Part shown: piece after piece, positions 8,075 through 18,340 of the stretch
Layout: each line of letters begins with the position of its first letter
Position numbering within the stretch: position 1 is the first letter of the stretch
NCBI GenBank assembly: GCA_012103035.1
Contig: JAAVLL010000001.1
Location: 1,834,501-1,898,500 of the forward strand
Source of the DNA: Brucella oryzae
GTDB taxonomy: Bacteria > Pseudomonadota > Alphaproteobacteria > Rhizobiales > Rhizobiaceae
Reading direction: 5' to 3'
DNA length: 64,000 bases
Notes under the pieces: generated by a model
What the model was told of the DNA's origin: nothing
Seen by the model: only the letters and a program-made list of their open reading frames with translations
The model's database searches: none
Position numbers and translations under genes: made by a program

Positions 8075-8659
8075 ATGCCCAAGATCGGGATGGAACCCTT
8101 GCGGCGGCGCGAACTGATCGATGCCGCCATTCGCACTATCGGCCAGCGCGGTTCGCTGGACGTGACCGTTGCGCAGATCGCCCATGAGGCAGGCGTTTCG
8201 CCCGCGCTCGCGCATCATTATTTCGGCGGCAAGGACAAGCTCATTCTCGCCACGATGCGCCACCTGCTGCGCGAGTTGGGGCAGGATCTGAACGCCGCCA
8301 TTGGACGGACTGAAACGCCACAGGAGCGCATCGCTGCGATCATCGCGGTCAATTTTTCCGCATCGCAATTCGCGCAGGAAACAATTGCGGCCTGGCTCAC
8401 CTTCTACGTGCATGCGCAGCAGTCGGAGGAGACGCGTCGACTTTTGCGCATCTATGCGCGTCGCCTGCATTCGAACCTCGTTTTTGCGCTTGAACACCTG
8501 ACAACGCGCGAGCGGGCCAGCCGCATTGCTGAAGGCGCGGGTGCCATGATCGATGGTCTCTATATCCGTCACGCGCTCGGCGCCGACGCGCCTGATGCTG
8601 CCTCGGCCATAGCGCTGGTGGAAGATTACATCGCAGTTCAGCTTATGGGGGCAAAATGA
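8075..8659 (+). CDS. betI: Choline-responsive repressor BetI (TetR family)
   Basis: A 194-residue TetR-family repressor. The N-terminal helix-turn-helix covers residues ~10-55 ([17 protein letters not shown], then [25 protein letters not shown]), and the alpha-helical C-terminal domain binds choline. The sequence agrees with BetI along its length. It represses the choline-to-glycine-betaine genes until choline is present. The stop overlaps the betA start as ATGA, so regulator and enzyme are co-translated. The probable operator lies upstream. No frameshift is seen. Confidence 0.9.
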   Translation: MPKIGMEPLRRRELIDAAIRTIGQRGSLDVTVAQIAHEAGVSPALAHHYFGGKDKLILATMRHLLRELGQDLNAAIGRTETPQERIAAIIAVNFSASQFAQETIAAWLTFYVHAQQSEETRRLLRIYARRLHSNLVFALEHLTTRERASRIAEGAGAMIDGLYIRHALGADAPDAASAIALVEDYIAVQLMGAK

Positions 8660-10306
8660 GCATGGAAGCGGATTTCGTCATCATCGGCTCCGGTTCGGCC
8701 GGATCGGCCATGGCCTACCGTCTCTCGGAAGACGGTCGCTATTCGGTAATCGTCATTGAATATGGCGTGCCGGACGTCGGCCCGCTGATCCAGATGCCAG
8801 CCGCCCTCTCCTTCCCCATGAATATGGAAACCTATGACTGGGGCTTTTCCACCGAGCCGGAACCGCATATTGGCGGGCGCAGCCTTGTCACCCCGCGCGG
8901 CAAGGTGCTTGGTGGTTCATCTTCGATCAATGGCATGGTCTATGTCCGAGGCCATGCGCGCGACTACGACTATTGGTCGGAAAGCGGCGCGCGCGGCTGG
9001 GCCTATGCCGATGTGCTGCCCTATTTCAAGCGCATGGAAAATTCGAGCGGCGGTCAGGAAGGCTGGCGCGGCACCAGCGGCCCGCTCTATATCCAGCGCG
9101 GCAAGCGCGACAATCCGCTGTTTCATGCCTTTGTCGAGGCGGGCCATGAAGCGGGCTTTGAAGTCACGGAAGACTATAATGGCGAGAAGCAGGAAGGCTT
9201 CGGCCCGATGGAGCAGACGATCCATAATGGTCGTCGCTGGTCTGCCGCCAATGCCTATCTGAAACCGGCCCTCAAGCGCCCGAATGTCAAGCTGGTCAAG
9301 GGCCTGGCCCGCAAGATCGTGCTTGAGGGCAAGCGCGCGGTTGGTGTTGAAATCGAGGCAGGCCGCAGCTTCTCGACCATCCGTGCGCGGCGCGAGGTCA
9401 TTATTGCCGCTTCATCGATCAATTCGCCCAAGCTTCTCATGCTTTCCGGCATCGGACCGGCCGAACAACTGAAACAACACGGCATCGACGTGGTGGCGGA
9501 TCGTCCCGGCGTCGGCCAGAACCTGCAGGACCATCTTGAGGTCTATATCCAGCAGGAATGCACACAGCCGATCACACTCTACTCCAAGCTGAACCTGTTC
9601 TCGAAAGCGAAAATCGGTGCGGAGTGGCTGTTCTTCAAGACGGGCGACGGCGCGACGAACCATTTCGAATCCGCTGCTTTCGTGCGCTCGAAGGCAGGTG
9701 TGGAATATCCCGACATCCAGTATCACTTCCTGCCGGTCGCCATCCGCTATGACGGCAAGGCGGCAGCGCAATCGCACGGCTTTCAGGCCCATGTCGGGCC
9801 AATGCGGTCGAAATCTCGCGGCAGTGTGACATTGCGCTCCGCCAACCCCGCGAAAAGCCTGTCATCAAGTTCAATTATATGTCGCATGAAGATGACTGGG
9901 CCGATTTCCGCCACTGCGTGCGGCTGACGCGGGAAATCTTCGGACAAAAGCATTCGACGCCTATCGCGGCGCGGAAATCCAGCCCGGCGCGCATGTTCAA
10001 AGCGACGATGAAATCGACAATTTCATCCGCGAGCATGTTGAAAGCGCCTTCCATCCATGCGGTACGTGCAAAATGGGTGCGGTTGACGATCCAATGGCAG
10101 TGGTCGATGCTGAATGCCGGGTGATCGGTGTCGAAGCCCTGCGCGTTGCGGATTCATCCATCTTCCCGCGCATTACCAACGGCAATCTCAACGGCCCGTC
10201 GATCATGGTCGGCGAAAAGGCCTCCGATCATATTCTCGGTCGTACGCCGCTCGCGCGCTCCAATCAGGAGCCTTGGATCAATCCGCGGTGGAGGGAGGCA
10301 GACTGA
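8656..10306 (+). CDS. betA: Choline dehydrogenase BetA, two single-base deletions
   Basis: A GMC-family flavoprotein at the membrane that oxidises choline to betaine aldehyde. The FAD-binding motif is at the start ([18 protein letters not shown]), and the GMC signature [19 protein letters not shown] is near residue 80. The frame breaks near 9850, where NPREKPV requires CCCCC but CCCC is read, and near 9947, where [10 protein letters not shown] requires an A5 run but A4 is read. With both restored the protein continues through the active-site region [11 protein letters not shown] and [15 protein letters not shown] to the stop at 10304-10306, about 549 residues, the normal length. Both breaks are homopolymer deletions and are probably sequencing errors. 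Confidence 0.88.
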
Positions 10307-10320
10307 CGCGGTCCAGGGAA

Positions 10321-10462
10321 TAGGGCAGTAAGGCAGTAGGGCAATATGTTAGAGCATGTCTCCCGAGTGGGAACCGGTTTCGGGCTAAAGACATGCGTAA
10401 AACAATAGATAGGTCATGTTCCCTGCGCTTAAAACATACTGCCCTACTGCCTTACTGCCCTA
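10321..10462. repeat. Inverted-repeat element between betA and betB
   Basis: Arms of 30 bp (10321-10350 and 10433-10462) match as inverted repeats at 29 of 30 positions. Each arm is built from a short CTGCCCTA/CTGCCTTA tandem. They enclose an 82-bp core with a copy of the genus-type palindromic repeat starting AGAGCATGTC (10351-10407). The ensemble resembles a small non-coding mobile repeat, and its hairpin potential could separate betA from betB expression. No target duplication could be assigned. Confidence 0.6.
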
Positions 10463-10485
10463 CTGCCTTAAACAAGGAACCAACA

Positions 10486-11949
10486 ATGAAAGCACAACCC
10501 AAAGCCTCGCACTTCATTGGCGGCGCATTCGTGGAAGACAAGGCGGGCAAGCCGCTGCCGGTCATCTATCCGGCAACCGGCGAAGAGATTGCGAAGCTTT
10601 ATTCGGCGACGCCCGATGTGATCGAAGCGGCCTACGCGGCGGCGCTGAAGGCGCAGGGCGAATGGGCAGCCTTGAAGCCCGTCGAGCGTGGCCGCATCCT
10701 GCGCCGCACAGCGGAAATCCTTCGTGAGAAAAACAAGAAGCTGTCGAAGCTCGAAACGCTGGATACCGGCAAGGCGCTTCAGGAAACCCTCGTTGCGGAT
10801 GCCGCCTCGGCAGCGGATGCGCTGGAGTTTTTCGGCGGCATCATTTCCGGCTTCAACGGCGAGTTCGTGGAGCTTGGCGGTTCGTTTGCCTATACGCGCC
10901 GCGAAGCGCTCGGCATCTGCGTCGGTATCGGCGCGTGGAATTATCCGATCCAGATCGCGGCGTGGAAATCGGCGCCGGCGCTCGCCATGGGCAATGCCTT
11001 CATCTTCAAGCCGTCCGAAAACACGCCGCTTTCAGCGCTCGCATTGGCTGAAGCCTATAAGGAAGCAGGTCTCCCCGACGGTCTCTTCAATGTCGTGCAG
11101 GGCTTTGGCGATGTGGGTGCCGCGCTCGTCAATCATCGCCTGACAGCCAAGGTGTCCCTCACCGGCTCGGTGCCGACCGGCAAGCGCATCATGGCGCAGG
11201 CAGGCGAACACCTGAAGCACGTGACCATGGAACTTGGCGGCAAGTCACCGATCATCATCTTTGACGATGCCGATCTTGAAAGCGCCATTGGCGGCGCGAT
11301 GCTCGGCAATTTCTATTCGACCGGTCAGGTCTGTTCGAACGGCACCCGCGTCTTCGTTCACAGGAAGGTGTGCGAGCGCTTTGTCGAGCGGCTGGTCGAA
11401 CGCACGCGAAAAATCCGCATTGGCGATCCGCTGGATGAAGCAACACAGATGGGTCCGCTCGTCAACGCCTCCCAACGCGACAAGGTTTTGTCCTATATTG
11501 AAAAGGGCAAGGCAGAAGGCGCGACACTCGCCTGCGGCGGCGGCGTGCCGAAGCTGCAGGGTTTCGACAAAGGCTATTTCATTGAGCCGACCGTCTTTAC
11601 GGATGTGACCGACGACATGACCATCGCGCGCGAGGAGATTTTCGGGCCGGTGATGAGCGTTCTGGAATTCTCCGACGAGGAGGAAGTGATCGCACGCGCC
11701 AATGATACCGAGTTCGGTCTGGCAGCGGGTGTGTTCACCGCCGATATTGCGCGCGGCCATCGCGTCATCGGCCAGATCAAGGCCGGGACATGCTGGATCA
11801 ACGCCTATAACCTGACGCCGGTAGAAGTACCGTTCGGCGGCTACAAGCAATCCGGTATCGGACGCGAAAACGGTATTGCAGCCCTTGCCCATTACAGCCA
11901 GATCAAGACTGTCTATGTAGAGATGGGCAAGGTCGACAGCCCCTACTGA
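10486..11949 (+). CDS. betB: Betaine aldehyde dehydrogenase BetB
   Basis: A 487-residue cytosolic NAD(P)+-dependent dehydrogenase that turns betaine aldehyde into the osmoprotectant glycine betaine. The start at the ATG at 10486 ([13 protein letters not shown]) follows AAGGA and gives the normal family length. Visible features are [20 protein letters not shown] (cofactor cleft), the general base in MELGGKSP, the catalytic cysteine in [11 protein letters not shown], and the C-terminal [16 protein letters not shown]. No frameshift is seen. It lies 180 bases after betA, with the inverted-repeat element in between. Confidence 0.93.
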   Translation: MKAQPKASHFIGGAFVEDKAGKPLPVIYPATGEEIAKLYSATPDVIEAAYAAALKAQGEWAALKPVERGRILRRTAEILREKNKKLSKLETLDTGKALQETLVADAASAADALEFFGGIISGFNGEFVELGGSFAYTRREALGICVGIGAWNYPIQIAAWKSAPALAMGNAFIFKPSENTPLSALALAEAYKEAGLPDGLFNVVQGFGDVGAALVNHRLTAKVSLTGSVPTGKRIMAQAGEHLKHVTMELGGKSPIIIFDDADLESAIGGAMLGNFYSTGQVCSNGTRVFVHRKVCERFVERLVERTRKIRIGDPLDEATQMGPLVNASQRDKVLSYIEKGKAEGATLACGGGVPKLQGFDKGYFIEPTVFTDVTDDMTIAREEIFGPVMSVLEFSDEEEVIARANDTEFGLAAGVFTADIARGHRVIGQIKAGTCWINAYNLTPVEVPFGGYKQSGIGRENGIAALAHYSQIKTVYVEMGKVDSPY

Positions 11950-12039
11950 CCCCTGAAATCGGTCTGCGGAGCCTAATTCGGTTGCGCAGACTTGGTGGCG
12001 AATCCGAAATTCGTCTCATACAGGAGCGAGGTTGCTTAC

Positions 12040-12093
12040 GGATTTGAAGTTGCTGAACGCAGATGCCATCCAAATGACAGGAACTTCAAATCC
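12040..12093. repeat. 12-bp inverted repeat downstream of betB
   Basis: GGATTTGAAGTT (12040-12051) and AACTTCAAATCC (12082-12093) are perfect inverted copies with a 30-base spacer. There is no T-run, so it is not a classical terminator. Confidence 0.45.
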
Positions 12094-12112
12094 ACCACAC
12101 TAGCGTCCGCAC

Positions 12113-12364
12113 TCATAGCGGAAAAGCTGCGGTGACGGCACCGCCTTCGGATGACGACGGCACGTTGTGACCGTTGGCCAGCGGGATTCGACAAGGGCAT
12201 CGCCCAGGATGGCCGTGTGACTGCATCTGGAGAACCTGTCCCTGAATGGGAATGCGTCGGCACTCTATGCCGAAATTTCTCTTCGGCCCGGCTGCAGAAG
12301 CGACATTCGACCAGCTAATCAGGGCAAGCGCCAAAACAATAAAAATAGTCTCATATCGCAACAT
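12113..12364 (-). CDS. Small putative exported protein, unknown
   Basis: An 83-codon frame whose first ~24 residues look like a signal peptide: MLRYETIFIVLALALISW followed by a small-residue site near ASAAG. The mature part is short, basic and contains three cysteines (IECRRI and GRCPCRIP). A GGAAGA sequence lies directly before the ATG, which is rather close for a ribosome-binding site. I recognise no family. It lies between betB and the IS5 element with no partner gene. It could also be a frameshifted or spurious frame, because the C-terminal half has no clear structure. Confidence 0.35.
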   Translation of the reverse strand: MLRYETIFIVLALALISWSNVASAAGPKRNFGIECRRIPIQGQVLQMQSHGHPGRCPCRIPLANGHNVPSSSEGGAVTAAFPL

Positions 12365-12523
12365 TCTTCCAATAATATAATATCGGTTTGAAGTTGGTCA
12401 GCTTCAATAACCGCTTTCGCCTGATCGCCAACCAGGACGCCCCAAATAAAATTGACGGACCGGCCTATTCGTTCCGCGGCGTAAGCCCAGGATTTTCAGC
12501 GACCTGCGAGCGCTGAAAACTGA

Positions 12524-13417
12524 GAGTCCTTTTGAAAAGGTCTTCAATGAGCAATTCGCCTGATGAGTAGGGCTCCGAGAGCAATGTGGATCATGGCTTC
12601 GGAGACGTCGATGCGTTGCTCGTAGTCACGTACGAGACGTCGCCATCGCACCAGCCATCCAAAGGTTCTTTCCACCACCCATCTGCGCGGTAGAACATGG
12701 AAACCCTGTGCGCCTTCGATACGGCGTACAACTTCAATAACGAAGTCGAGAAAAGCTGCCTTGTCCATCAGCCTGGCTCGATCATATGCGCCGTCGGCAA
12801 ACAGGTGCTTCACCCACGGCCAGCGCTTTCTGATCGCATCAAGAATAGCCTGCGCTCCTGCACTGTCGGAAATATCGGCGGTGGTCAGGTTGACCATAAG
12901 CAACCGTCCGTCCGTATCCACAGCGATATGGCGCTTACGGCCGACGATTTTCTTATTCGCATCAAAACCACGGTTTGTGGCGGCGGGAGCCTTGACTGAT
13001 TGACTATCGATGACTGCGGCAGTTGGGCTGGCCTCGCGCCCGGCTTGTTCACGGTCAATCATCACAGCCATGTTGTGAAGCGTGACGAACAGGAAGCGCC
13101 GCATCAGAGCTCGGAACCACCAATAAACCGTTTGCCAGGGCGGAAAATCCTTCGGCAGCATCTCCCAACCACAACCCGACCGCACCAGATAACGAAGTGC
13201 ATTGACGACTTCACGCAGATCAGTCTTGCGGGGGCGTCCGCGCCGCCCGGCCGTTGGCATCAAGGGTTCAATCAGCAACCACTCGGCATCAGTCAAGTCC
13301 GTCGGGTAGCGCTTCTGCTTCTTGCGAATATCGGCCATCCGGCCACGGCTCTCTCGTGTCCACATCAAAAGCTTGAATCACAACCAACAGCACCAATCAA
13401 CCTTTTCAAAAGGGCTC
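12524..13417 (-). mobile_element. IS5-family insertion sequence, IS1031-like, 894 bp
   Basis: Terminal inverted repeats beginning GAGTCCTTTT (left) and GAGCCCTTTT (right, reverse complement) agree at about 18 of 20 positions and carry a CCTTTTGAAAAGG core. TGA flanks both sides (12521-12523 and 13418-13420), fitting the TNA duplication typical of the IS1031 subgroup. One transposase gene fills the element. The left neighbour is a 9-bp dyad TTTTCAGCG/CGCTGAAAA (12493-12519). Confidence 0.85.
12544..13368 (-). CDS. IS5-family transposase (DDE)
   Basis: A 274-residue transposase in one frame, apparently intact. It opens MMWTRESRGRMADIRKKQ and continues with the DUF4096-type segment YPTDLTDAEWLLIEPLMP, as in IS5/IS1031 enzymes. 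The DDE residues are visible: Asp in AVIDSQSVK, Asp in LFADGAYDR and Glu in VVERTFGWLVRW. A single unshifted frame means the element may still be active, unlike the other transposases in this window. The alternative start, one codon later, changes nothing. Confidence 0.9.
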   Translation of the reverse strand: MMWTRESRGRMADIRKKQKRYPTDLTDAEWLLIEPLMPTAGRRGRPRKTDLREVVNALRYLVRSGCGWEMLPKDFPPWQTVYWWFRALMRRFLFVTLHNMAVMIDREQAGREASPTAAVIDSQSVKAPAATNRGFDANKKIVGRKRHIAVDTDGRLLMVNLTTADISDSAGAQAILDAIRKRWPWVKHLFADGAYDRARLMDKAAFLDFVIEVVRRIEGAQGFHVLPRRWVVERTFGWLVRWRRLVRDYEQRIDVSEAMIHIALGALLIRRIAH

Positions 13418-13650
13418 TGAGTACCCAACACCCATTTATTTATATTAGCTAGCAATCATATACACAGACCTAATAAAACCCCAATTCCACAAATCATATC
13501 GACAAATCTATTTGCAGACCATAAGAATGCAATTCTGATTTATTGGTTGCAACAATCAATAAGACCATAACTAGCTAACATATTATTGATTCTTTCATGC
13601 ATAGTTCACTTTCAAATCAAAAGCCATGACCTTAGGCTAAACGGTTAGTG

Positions 13651-14669
13651 ATGAATAACGAGACTTCATACTCTACGGACATGATAGAAGGAAAGCTGCG
13701 CGATGAGTTCTGGCGTGCCGTCCTCAACCCCATATATGAAATCACGGACGAGGACGATGCCCACCAGTTGTCTGGAGCGGCTGTTGCCCGTTCTATCGGC
13801 TCGATCCTGATTGGTGCGACTTCGTTCAATTCACAAAACTACATGCGTGCCCCGAAGCTTATCGCGCAAAGCGGTGCCGACCAATATATTCTGCAACTTA
13901 TCACCGGTGGTGATCTGCGCGGAGATTTCAACGGTTTCTATATAGAAGCGAAACAGGGCGATATCATCATCATCGATCTGACGCAGACTGTTGAAAGTCG
14001 GGCATCGGGCGGCTCTCGCATCACAGTGATGATACCACGCGGCGAACTGGAAAAATCGTAGGGCTGCGGAAACTGCACGGCCTCGTCATGCCAGCTGATG
14101 CTCCCATGACGCGCCTGCTTTTCAATTTTCTCCGTAATCTCCAGTCATTGAGCGGGAATTTTAACAGGATCGAGGCACAATCAGCCCAAGATGCAATGCT
14201 CACATTACTTAGCGCCAGCATCCGCGGCGCGGAAGGCAGTGCAGTCGAAACTCTTCCGGCCAACCTGCCCATGCGCAAGCGCATCCTCGCCTATATCGAT
14301 GAGAACCTTTTCAATCCACTGCTAGGGCCGCATTTCATCATCAAGAGCCTTCGCATCTCTCGTTCGCGTCTTTACCGGGCATTCCATATGGACGGTGGCG
14401 TTGCCAGAATTATCCGCGACAAGCGGTTGGATCGCGCCTATCGAATTCTCGTCGACGAACGTGACCGACACGTATCGCTCAAGGAAATCGCCTATCGCTG
14501 CGGTTTTAATGACGGGACGCAATTTACCAAAGCATTCAAATCCCGTTTTGGCATGTCGCCCAAAGATGCCCGTGAAACTGACGCGGCTCTGCTAACGTCG
14601 GATCCGGCCAATTTCGATTCACCTCATCTTTCGGAAGAAGCTGCCAAACGTGGCATCGATAAACCGTAA
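13651..14669 (+). CDS. AraC-family transcriptional regulator, one-base deletion
   Basis: An N-terminal AraC-type sensor domain (about residues 1-165, containing YMRAPKLIAQ and QYILQLITGG) is followed by a C-terminal double helix-turn-helix: SLRISRSRLYRAFHMDGG, then SLKEIAYRCGFNDGTQFTKA and FKSRFGMSPKDARE. As read, the frame stops at 14061 after GELEKS. Adding one A to the A5 run at about 14051-14055 gives ELEKIVGLRKLHGLVMPAD and joins the second half, making about 340 residues. I take this as a sequence error. The gene lies downstream of the IS5 element and is convergent with otsA; the effector and targets are unknown. A long AT-rich leader precedes it. Confidence 0.82.
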
Positions 14670-14696
14670 GCTGACGATCAGCTGGGGAAAGACGGT

Positions 14697-16052
14697 TCAA
14701 AAGTCGTCGCACCAGCGATTGACGTCGTGTGTTGTCAGAAAGGCTATCATGCTTTCGAAACGCTCCTTGCGTTCCTCCAGCGGCATGGCAAGTGCCCGGG
14801 CCATGGCATAGGCCATCGCTTCGGTGTCATAGGGATTGACCAGAAGCGCACCATCCAATTCCTGCGCTGCGCCCGCAAAACGGGACAGAATCAACACACC
14901 GGGATTTTTGGGGTCCTGCGCGGCAACATATTCCTTGGCGACGAGGTTCATGCCATCGCGCAACGGCGTGACCAGTGCGACAGCAGCCAGCCGGTAAAGC
15001 CCCGCCAACACTTCCCGGTTCAGGGAACGATTGATATAACGTATCGGCGTCCAGTCGACCGTCGCATGGGCTCCATTCACCCGCCCGGCAAGTTCAGCAA
15101 CTGCATGTTGCATGTCCTTGTATTCAGGCACCTCGGGCGGGATTTCGGGTGACCTGCAGGAAAGTGACCTTGCCGCGATTGCCGGGATCGACCTTCAGGA
15201 AATGCTCGAAAGCCTCCATGCGGTTCGTGATGCCCTTGGAATAATCGAGCCGGTCCACACCGATGATAAGATCGCGATCCAACATGCTGTCGCGCATGCG
15301 TTTCACCGTCGAATGACGCTGTGCCTTTTCGCCATTTCAGCAAAGACGGCGGTCTCGATACCGATGCCGAAACGTTCGGCGCGAAACTGATGGCCGAAAG
15401 CCTCGAACAGACCACCATCCTCCAGAGGCTTGCCGATTTTCTCACGTCGCAGGCAACCGATGAAATTATCGACGTCGTTCTCAGTCTGAAAGCCAACGAC
15501 ATCATAGGAAGCGAGGCCACGCATGATTGTCTCATGCACGGGCAGCGTGAACAGGATATCGGCGGGCGGCCAGGGAATATGCAGGAAGAAGCCGATGCGG
15601 TTGGTGACACCGAGATCGCGCAGTTCGGCGGCCATCGGAATGAGATGATAATCATGAATCCAGATGAGATCGTCCCGCTCGATCATCGGCAGAAGATGCT
15701 TTGCAAACAGACGATTAACCCGGAAATATCCCGCCATGTCCTTGCGCGTGTAATCGATCAGATCGAGGCGGTAGTGGCAGAGCGGCCAGAGCATACGATT
15801 GGCGAAACCTGCGTAATATTCATCGATATCCTTCTTGTGGAGATCAAGCAATGCATAGCGAATAGGCCCCACATCACGAATCGTCAGCTCCTGGGCCTGA
15901 CGATTAGGAAGCGTCTTGCCGGACCAGCCGAGCCATATGCCGCCACGTTCACTCAGCGCAGCCTGCAATGCCACGGCCAGCCCACCCGCAGGCGCCTTGC
16001 CCTGTTCATCGGGCAAGGGAACACGATTGGAGACCACGATCAGCCGTCCCAT
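14697..16052 (-). CDS. otsA: Trehalose-6-phosphate synthase OtsA, frameshifted
   Basis: A GT20 enzyme making trehalose-6-phosphate from UDP-glucose and glucose-6-phosphate. Visible parts are MGRLIVVSNRVPLP, GGLAVALQAAL, IWIHDYHLIPMAAELR, HIPWPPADIL, then GVDRLDYSKGITNRMEAFE (nucleotide-sugar site) and VALVTPLRDGMNLVAKEYVAAQ. The frame breaks near 15331 (one G missing in AEMAEKAQRHSTVKRM) and near 15130-15150 (two bases missing in VTPKSRAEVPEY). Restored, it is about 452 residues, close to the usual length. It is the last gene of the otsB-otsA pair and is convergent with the AraC gene. UDP-glucose would come from galU at 39.4 kb. Confidence 0.88.
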
Positions 16053-16055
16053 ACA

Positions 16056-16837
16056 TCAAGTCCTCTCATTGCTATGCTTGTCTGTGATACCGGACAGCCA
16101 AAGGCGCAATTCGTCCGGATTACCCAGCCGCGCGCGCGGGCAAGATCAATCGCACGCCCGATCACAACTGCCTTGCCGTTCAATTCCGCCGCAGCCTCAA
16201 GCATTGAAAGGTCGGTGAGATCGTCTCCGAAGGCGACCGGAACCCGGCCAGCAAAGGGCTTTTCCCCATGAAGCGGCGCAAGGCCGCGCCCTTGTCGCTG
16301 ACGGCAGGCCGCAGTTCAAAACCATCTTGCCCGACTGCACGATCCAATCCGCCCCGGCAAGCTTCAAGGCCTTGTCGACAAGATCATGCGCCAAGTCGGC
16401 TTTTTCAGGCGCAGCGCGATAATGAAGGGCAACTGCGCTCCCCTTGTCTTCGGCTAGGAAACCGCTGACACGCAATGCAGCCTGACGCAGAAAATCCTTG
16501 GCAATCAGAAAATGTTCGTCCGGTGCGATCAGTTCGACCAGACCTGACGCGTGCCTGAATTCGGCGCCGTGGAGCGCGGCTATCGGGCCGTGATAATCGG
16601 GAAAGCGCTCCTCGATAAACGCGATTGATCTGCCTGTGACCAGCGCCATCGCGCCGGACAAACATTCCGAAAGAACAGAAATTGATTTTTGCAGCTCGCC
16701 AGGAACGATAACACCGTCCGGATTGGCGGCGATATCGAGCAGGGTTCCGTCCACATCGAAGAAAGGGCGTGTTTTTGAAAGTCGATGACCGGCATACCGA
16801 TTATATCGGTAGCCGGGTCCTGTTCCTTGCTGGGCAT
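16056..16837 (-). CDS. otsB: Trehalose-6-phosphate phosphatase OtsB, frameshifted
   Basis: A HAD-type phosphatase producing free trehalose. Motif I is reconstructed as HALFFDVDGTLLDIA by restoring one T near 16762. Motif II lies in SGAMALVTGRSIA and the C-terminal motif in VAFGDDLTD. Further one-base losses lie near 16320 (MVFELRPAVSDKG) and 16265 (KSPFAGRVP), with a possible extra base in the CG-rich run near 16130. The reconstructed end, DKHSNERT with TGA at 16056, is 3 bases before the otsA start, so the two genes are one unit. The start could be at 16837 or 16795 (MPVIDFQKH). Residue-level detail near the C-terminus is uncertain. Confidence 0.8.
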
Positions 16838-16925
16838 GTTAAGGCAAACATTCGTCCCGACGAATGGTTCCCGATTAAATGCAGCCTGCGCCGTTTTCCT
16901 CTGCAGTCGCGCCGGTCAGGCCGCC

Positions 16926-18340
16926 CTATGTGCGACCATAGACGTCATCGAAACGCACGATATCGTCTTCGCCCAGATATTCGCCGCTTTGCACCTCGAT
17001 GAGCACGAGCGGCAGAATGCCCGGATTTTCCAGCCGGTGGCGGAAGCCGCAAGGAATATAGGTCGACTGGTTGGTTGTGAGCAGTATCTCGCGGTCACCA
17101 TTGGTAACCTTCGCGGTGCCGGAAACGACGATCCAGTGTTCGGACCGGTGATGGTGCGCCTGCAAGCTCAGGCGACGTCCCGGCTTCACTTCGATCCGCT
17201 TGATCTTGAAGCCGTCGCCCTCTTCGAGAACCGTATAGGTGCCCCATGGCCGATGCGCCGTGCGATGCAGCTTGGCCGCTTCATGGCCGTTTGCCCGCAG
17301 CTTGTTGAAGACCTTGCGCACCTCCTGCGCCTTGTCGCGATGGGCGACAAGCAATGCGTCGGGCGTGTCCACCACAAGGAGGTCGTGAACGCCGACAAGG
17401 CTGACCAGCCGGGTTTCGGACAAGACAAAGCTGTCTGTCGTGTCTTCGATGACCGTTTCGCCACGCAGACGGTTGCCGTCTTCATCGGGCGTGATGAGAT
17501 CGGCCATCGCCGCCCAGGAGCCGATATCGGACCAACCGCAGGATACCGGAATGCAGGCAATATTGTCGGCCTTTTCCATGATCGCGTAATCGATGGAAAT
17601 TGCAGGAGCGGTCACGAAATCGTCCTTTGCAATTTCGATGGTCCTGGTCTCCCCGTTGACGCCGCGCCGGGCATGTTCGAGCGAAGCCTGCACGGCGTTG
17701 AAAATATCCGGCGCAAAATGCTGCATCGCTGCAAGCATGGTGCCCGCCGTGAAACAGAACATGCCGGAATTCCAGAAATACCGACCGCTTTCCACATAGG
17801 TCTGCGCCGTCTCGGCATCGGGCTTTTCGACAAAGCGCAGCACATCCGTGCCTTCGGCCTCGATATAGCCGAAGCCGGTTTCCGGATGATCGGGCACGAT
17901 GCCGAAAGTGACGATGCGACCGGTTTCCGCCAGCTGGCGAGCTTTGGACACCGCTTCGGCAAAGGCGGCCTCGTCCTCGATCAGGTGATCGGCCGGCATG
18001 ACCAGCAATGTCGCATCCGGGCCGTAAGTCGCAGCCGCATGCAGGGCCGCAACCGCGACAGCAGGCGCCGTATCGCGCCCGAGCGGTTCCAGCAGAAATG
18101 CGTTGTCGACCTTGGGGCTTTCGCATCGGCATAGGCATCGAGCGTCAGAAATAGAAAGTCGCGATTGGTCACGGTGAGGATATGGTCCACACCCTTGAGC
18201 TTTGCCGCACGCTTGTAGGTCTTGCCGATCAGAGTGCTGCCGTCCGGCAGCTCAATAAACGGCTTCGGATGCGCATCGCGTGAAAGCGGCCACAGTCTGG
18301 AACCGGAGCCGCCGCTGATAATGACAGGAATAAAGCTCAT
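16926..18340 (-). CDS. manC: Mannose-1-phosphate guanylyltransferase / mannose-6-phosphate isomerase, one indel
   Basis: A bifunctional enzyme supplying GDP-mannose. The N-terminal nucleotidyltransferase has the pyrophosphorylase motif GGSGSRLWPLSR at residues ~10-21 and VMPADHLI, FVEKPDAE, YFWNSGMF and CGWSDIGSW further on. The C-terminal cupin (type II isomerase) starts at HRPWGTYTVLEEG and has the metal site HHHRSEHW. One base is missing near 18131 (DAYADAESPKVDNAFLLE in the restored frame). Full length is about 471 residues, normal for the family. Its start overlaps the stop of the phosphomannomutase as ATGA. GDP-mannose here may feed LPS core or O-antigen; no gmd or perosamine synthase is in the window. 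Confidence 0.88.

Noticed and set aside
14600-14700. Extending otsA beyond the stop at 14697 by adding a T to the T4 run
   Set aside because: The extension would overlap the convergent AraC gene by many codons and shows no resemblance to OtsA ends.
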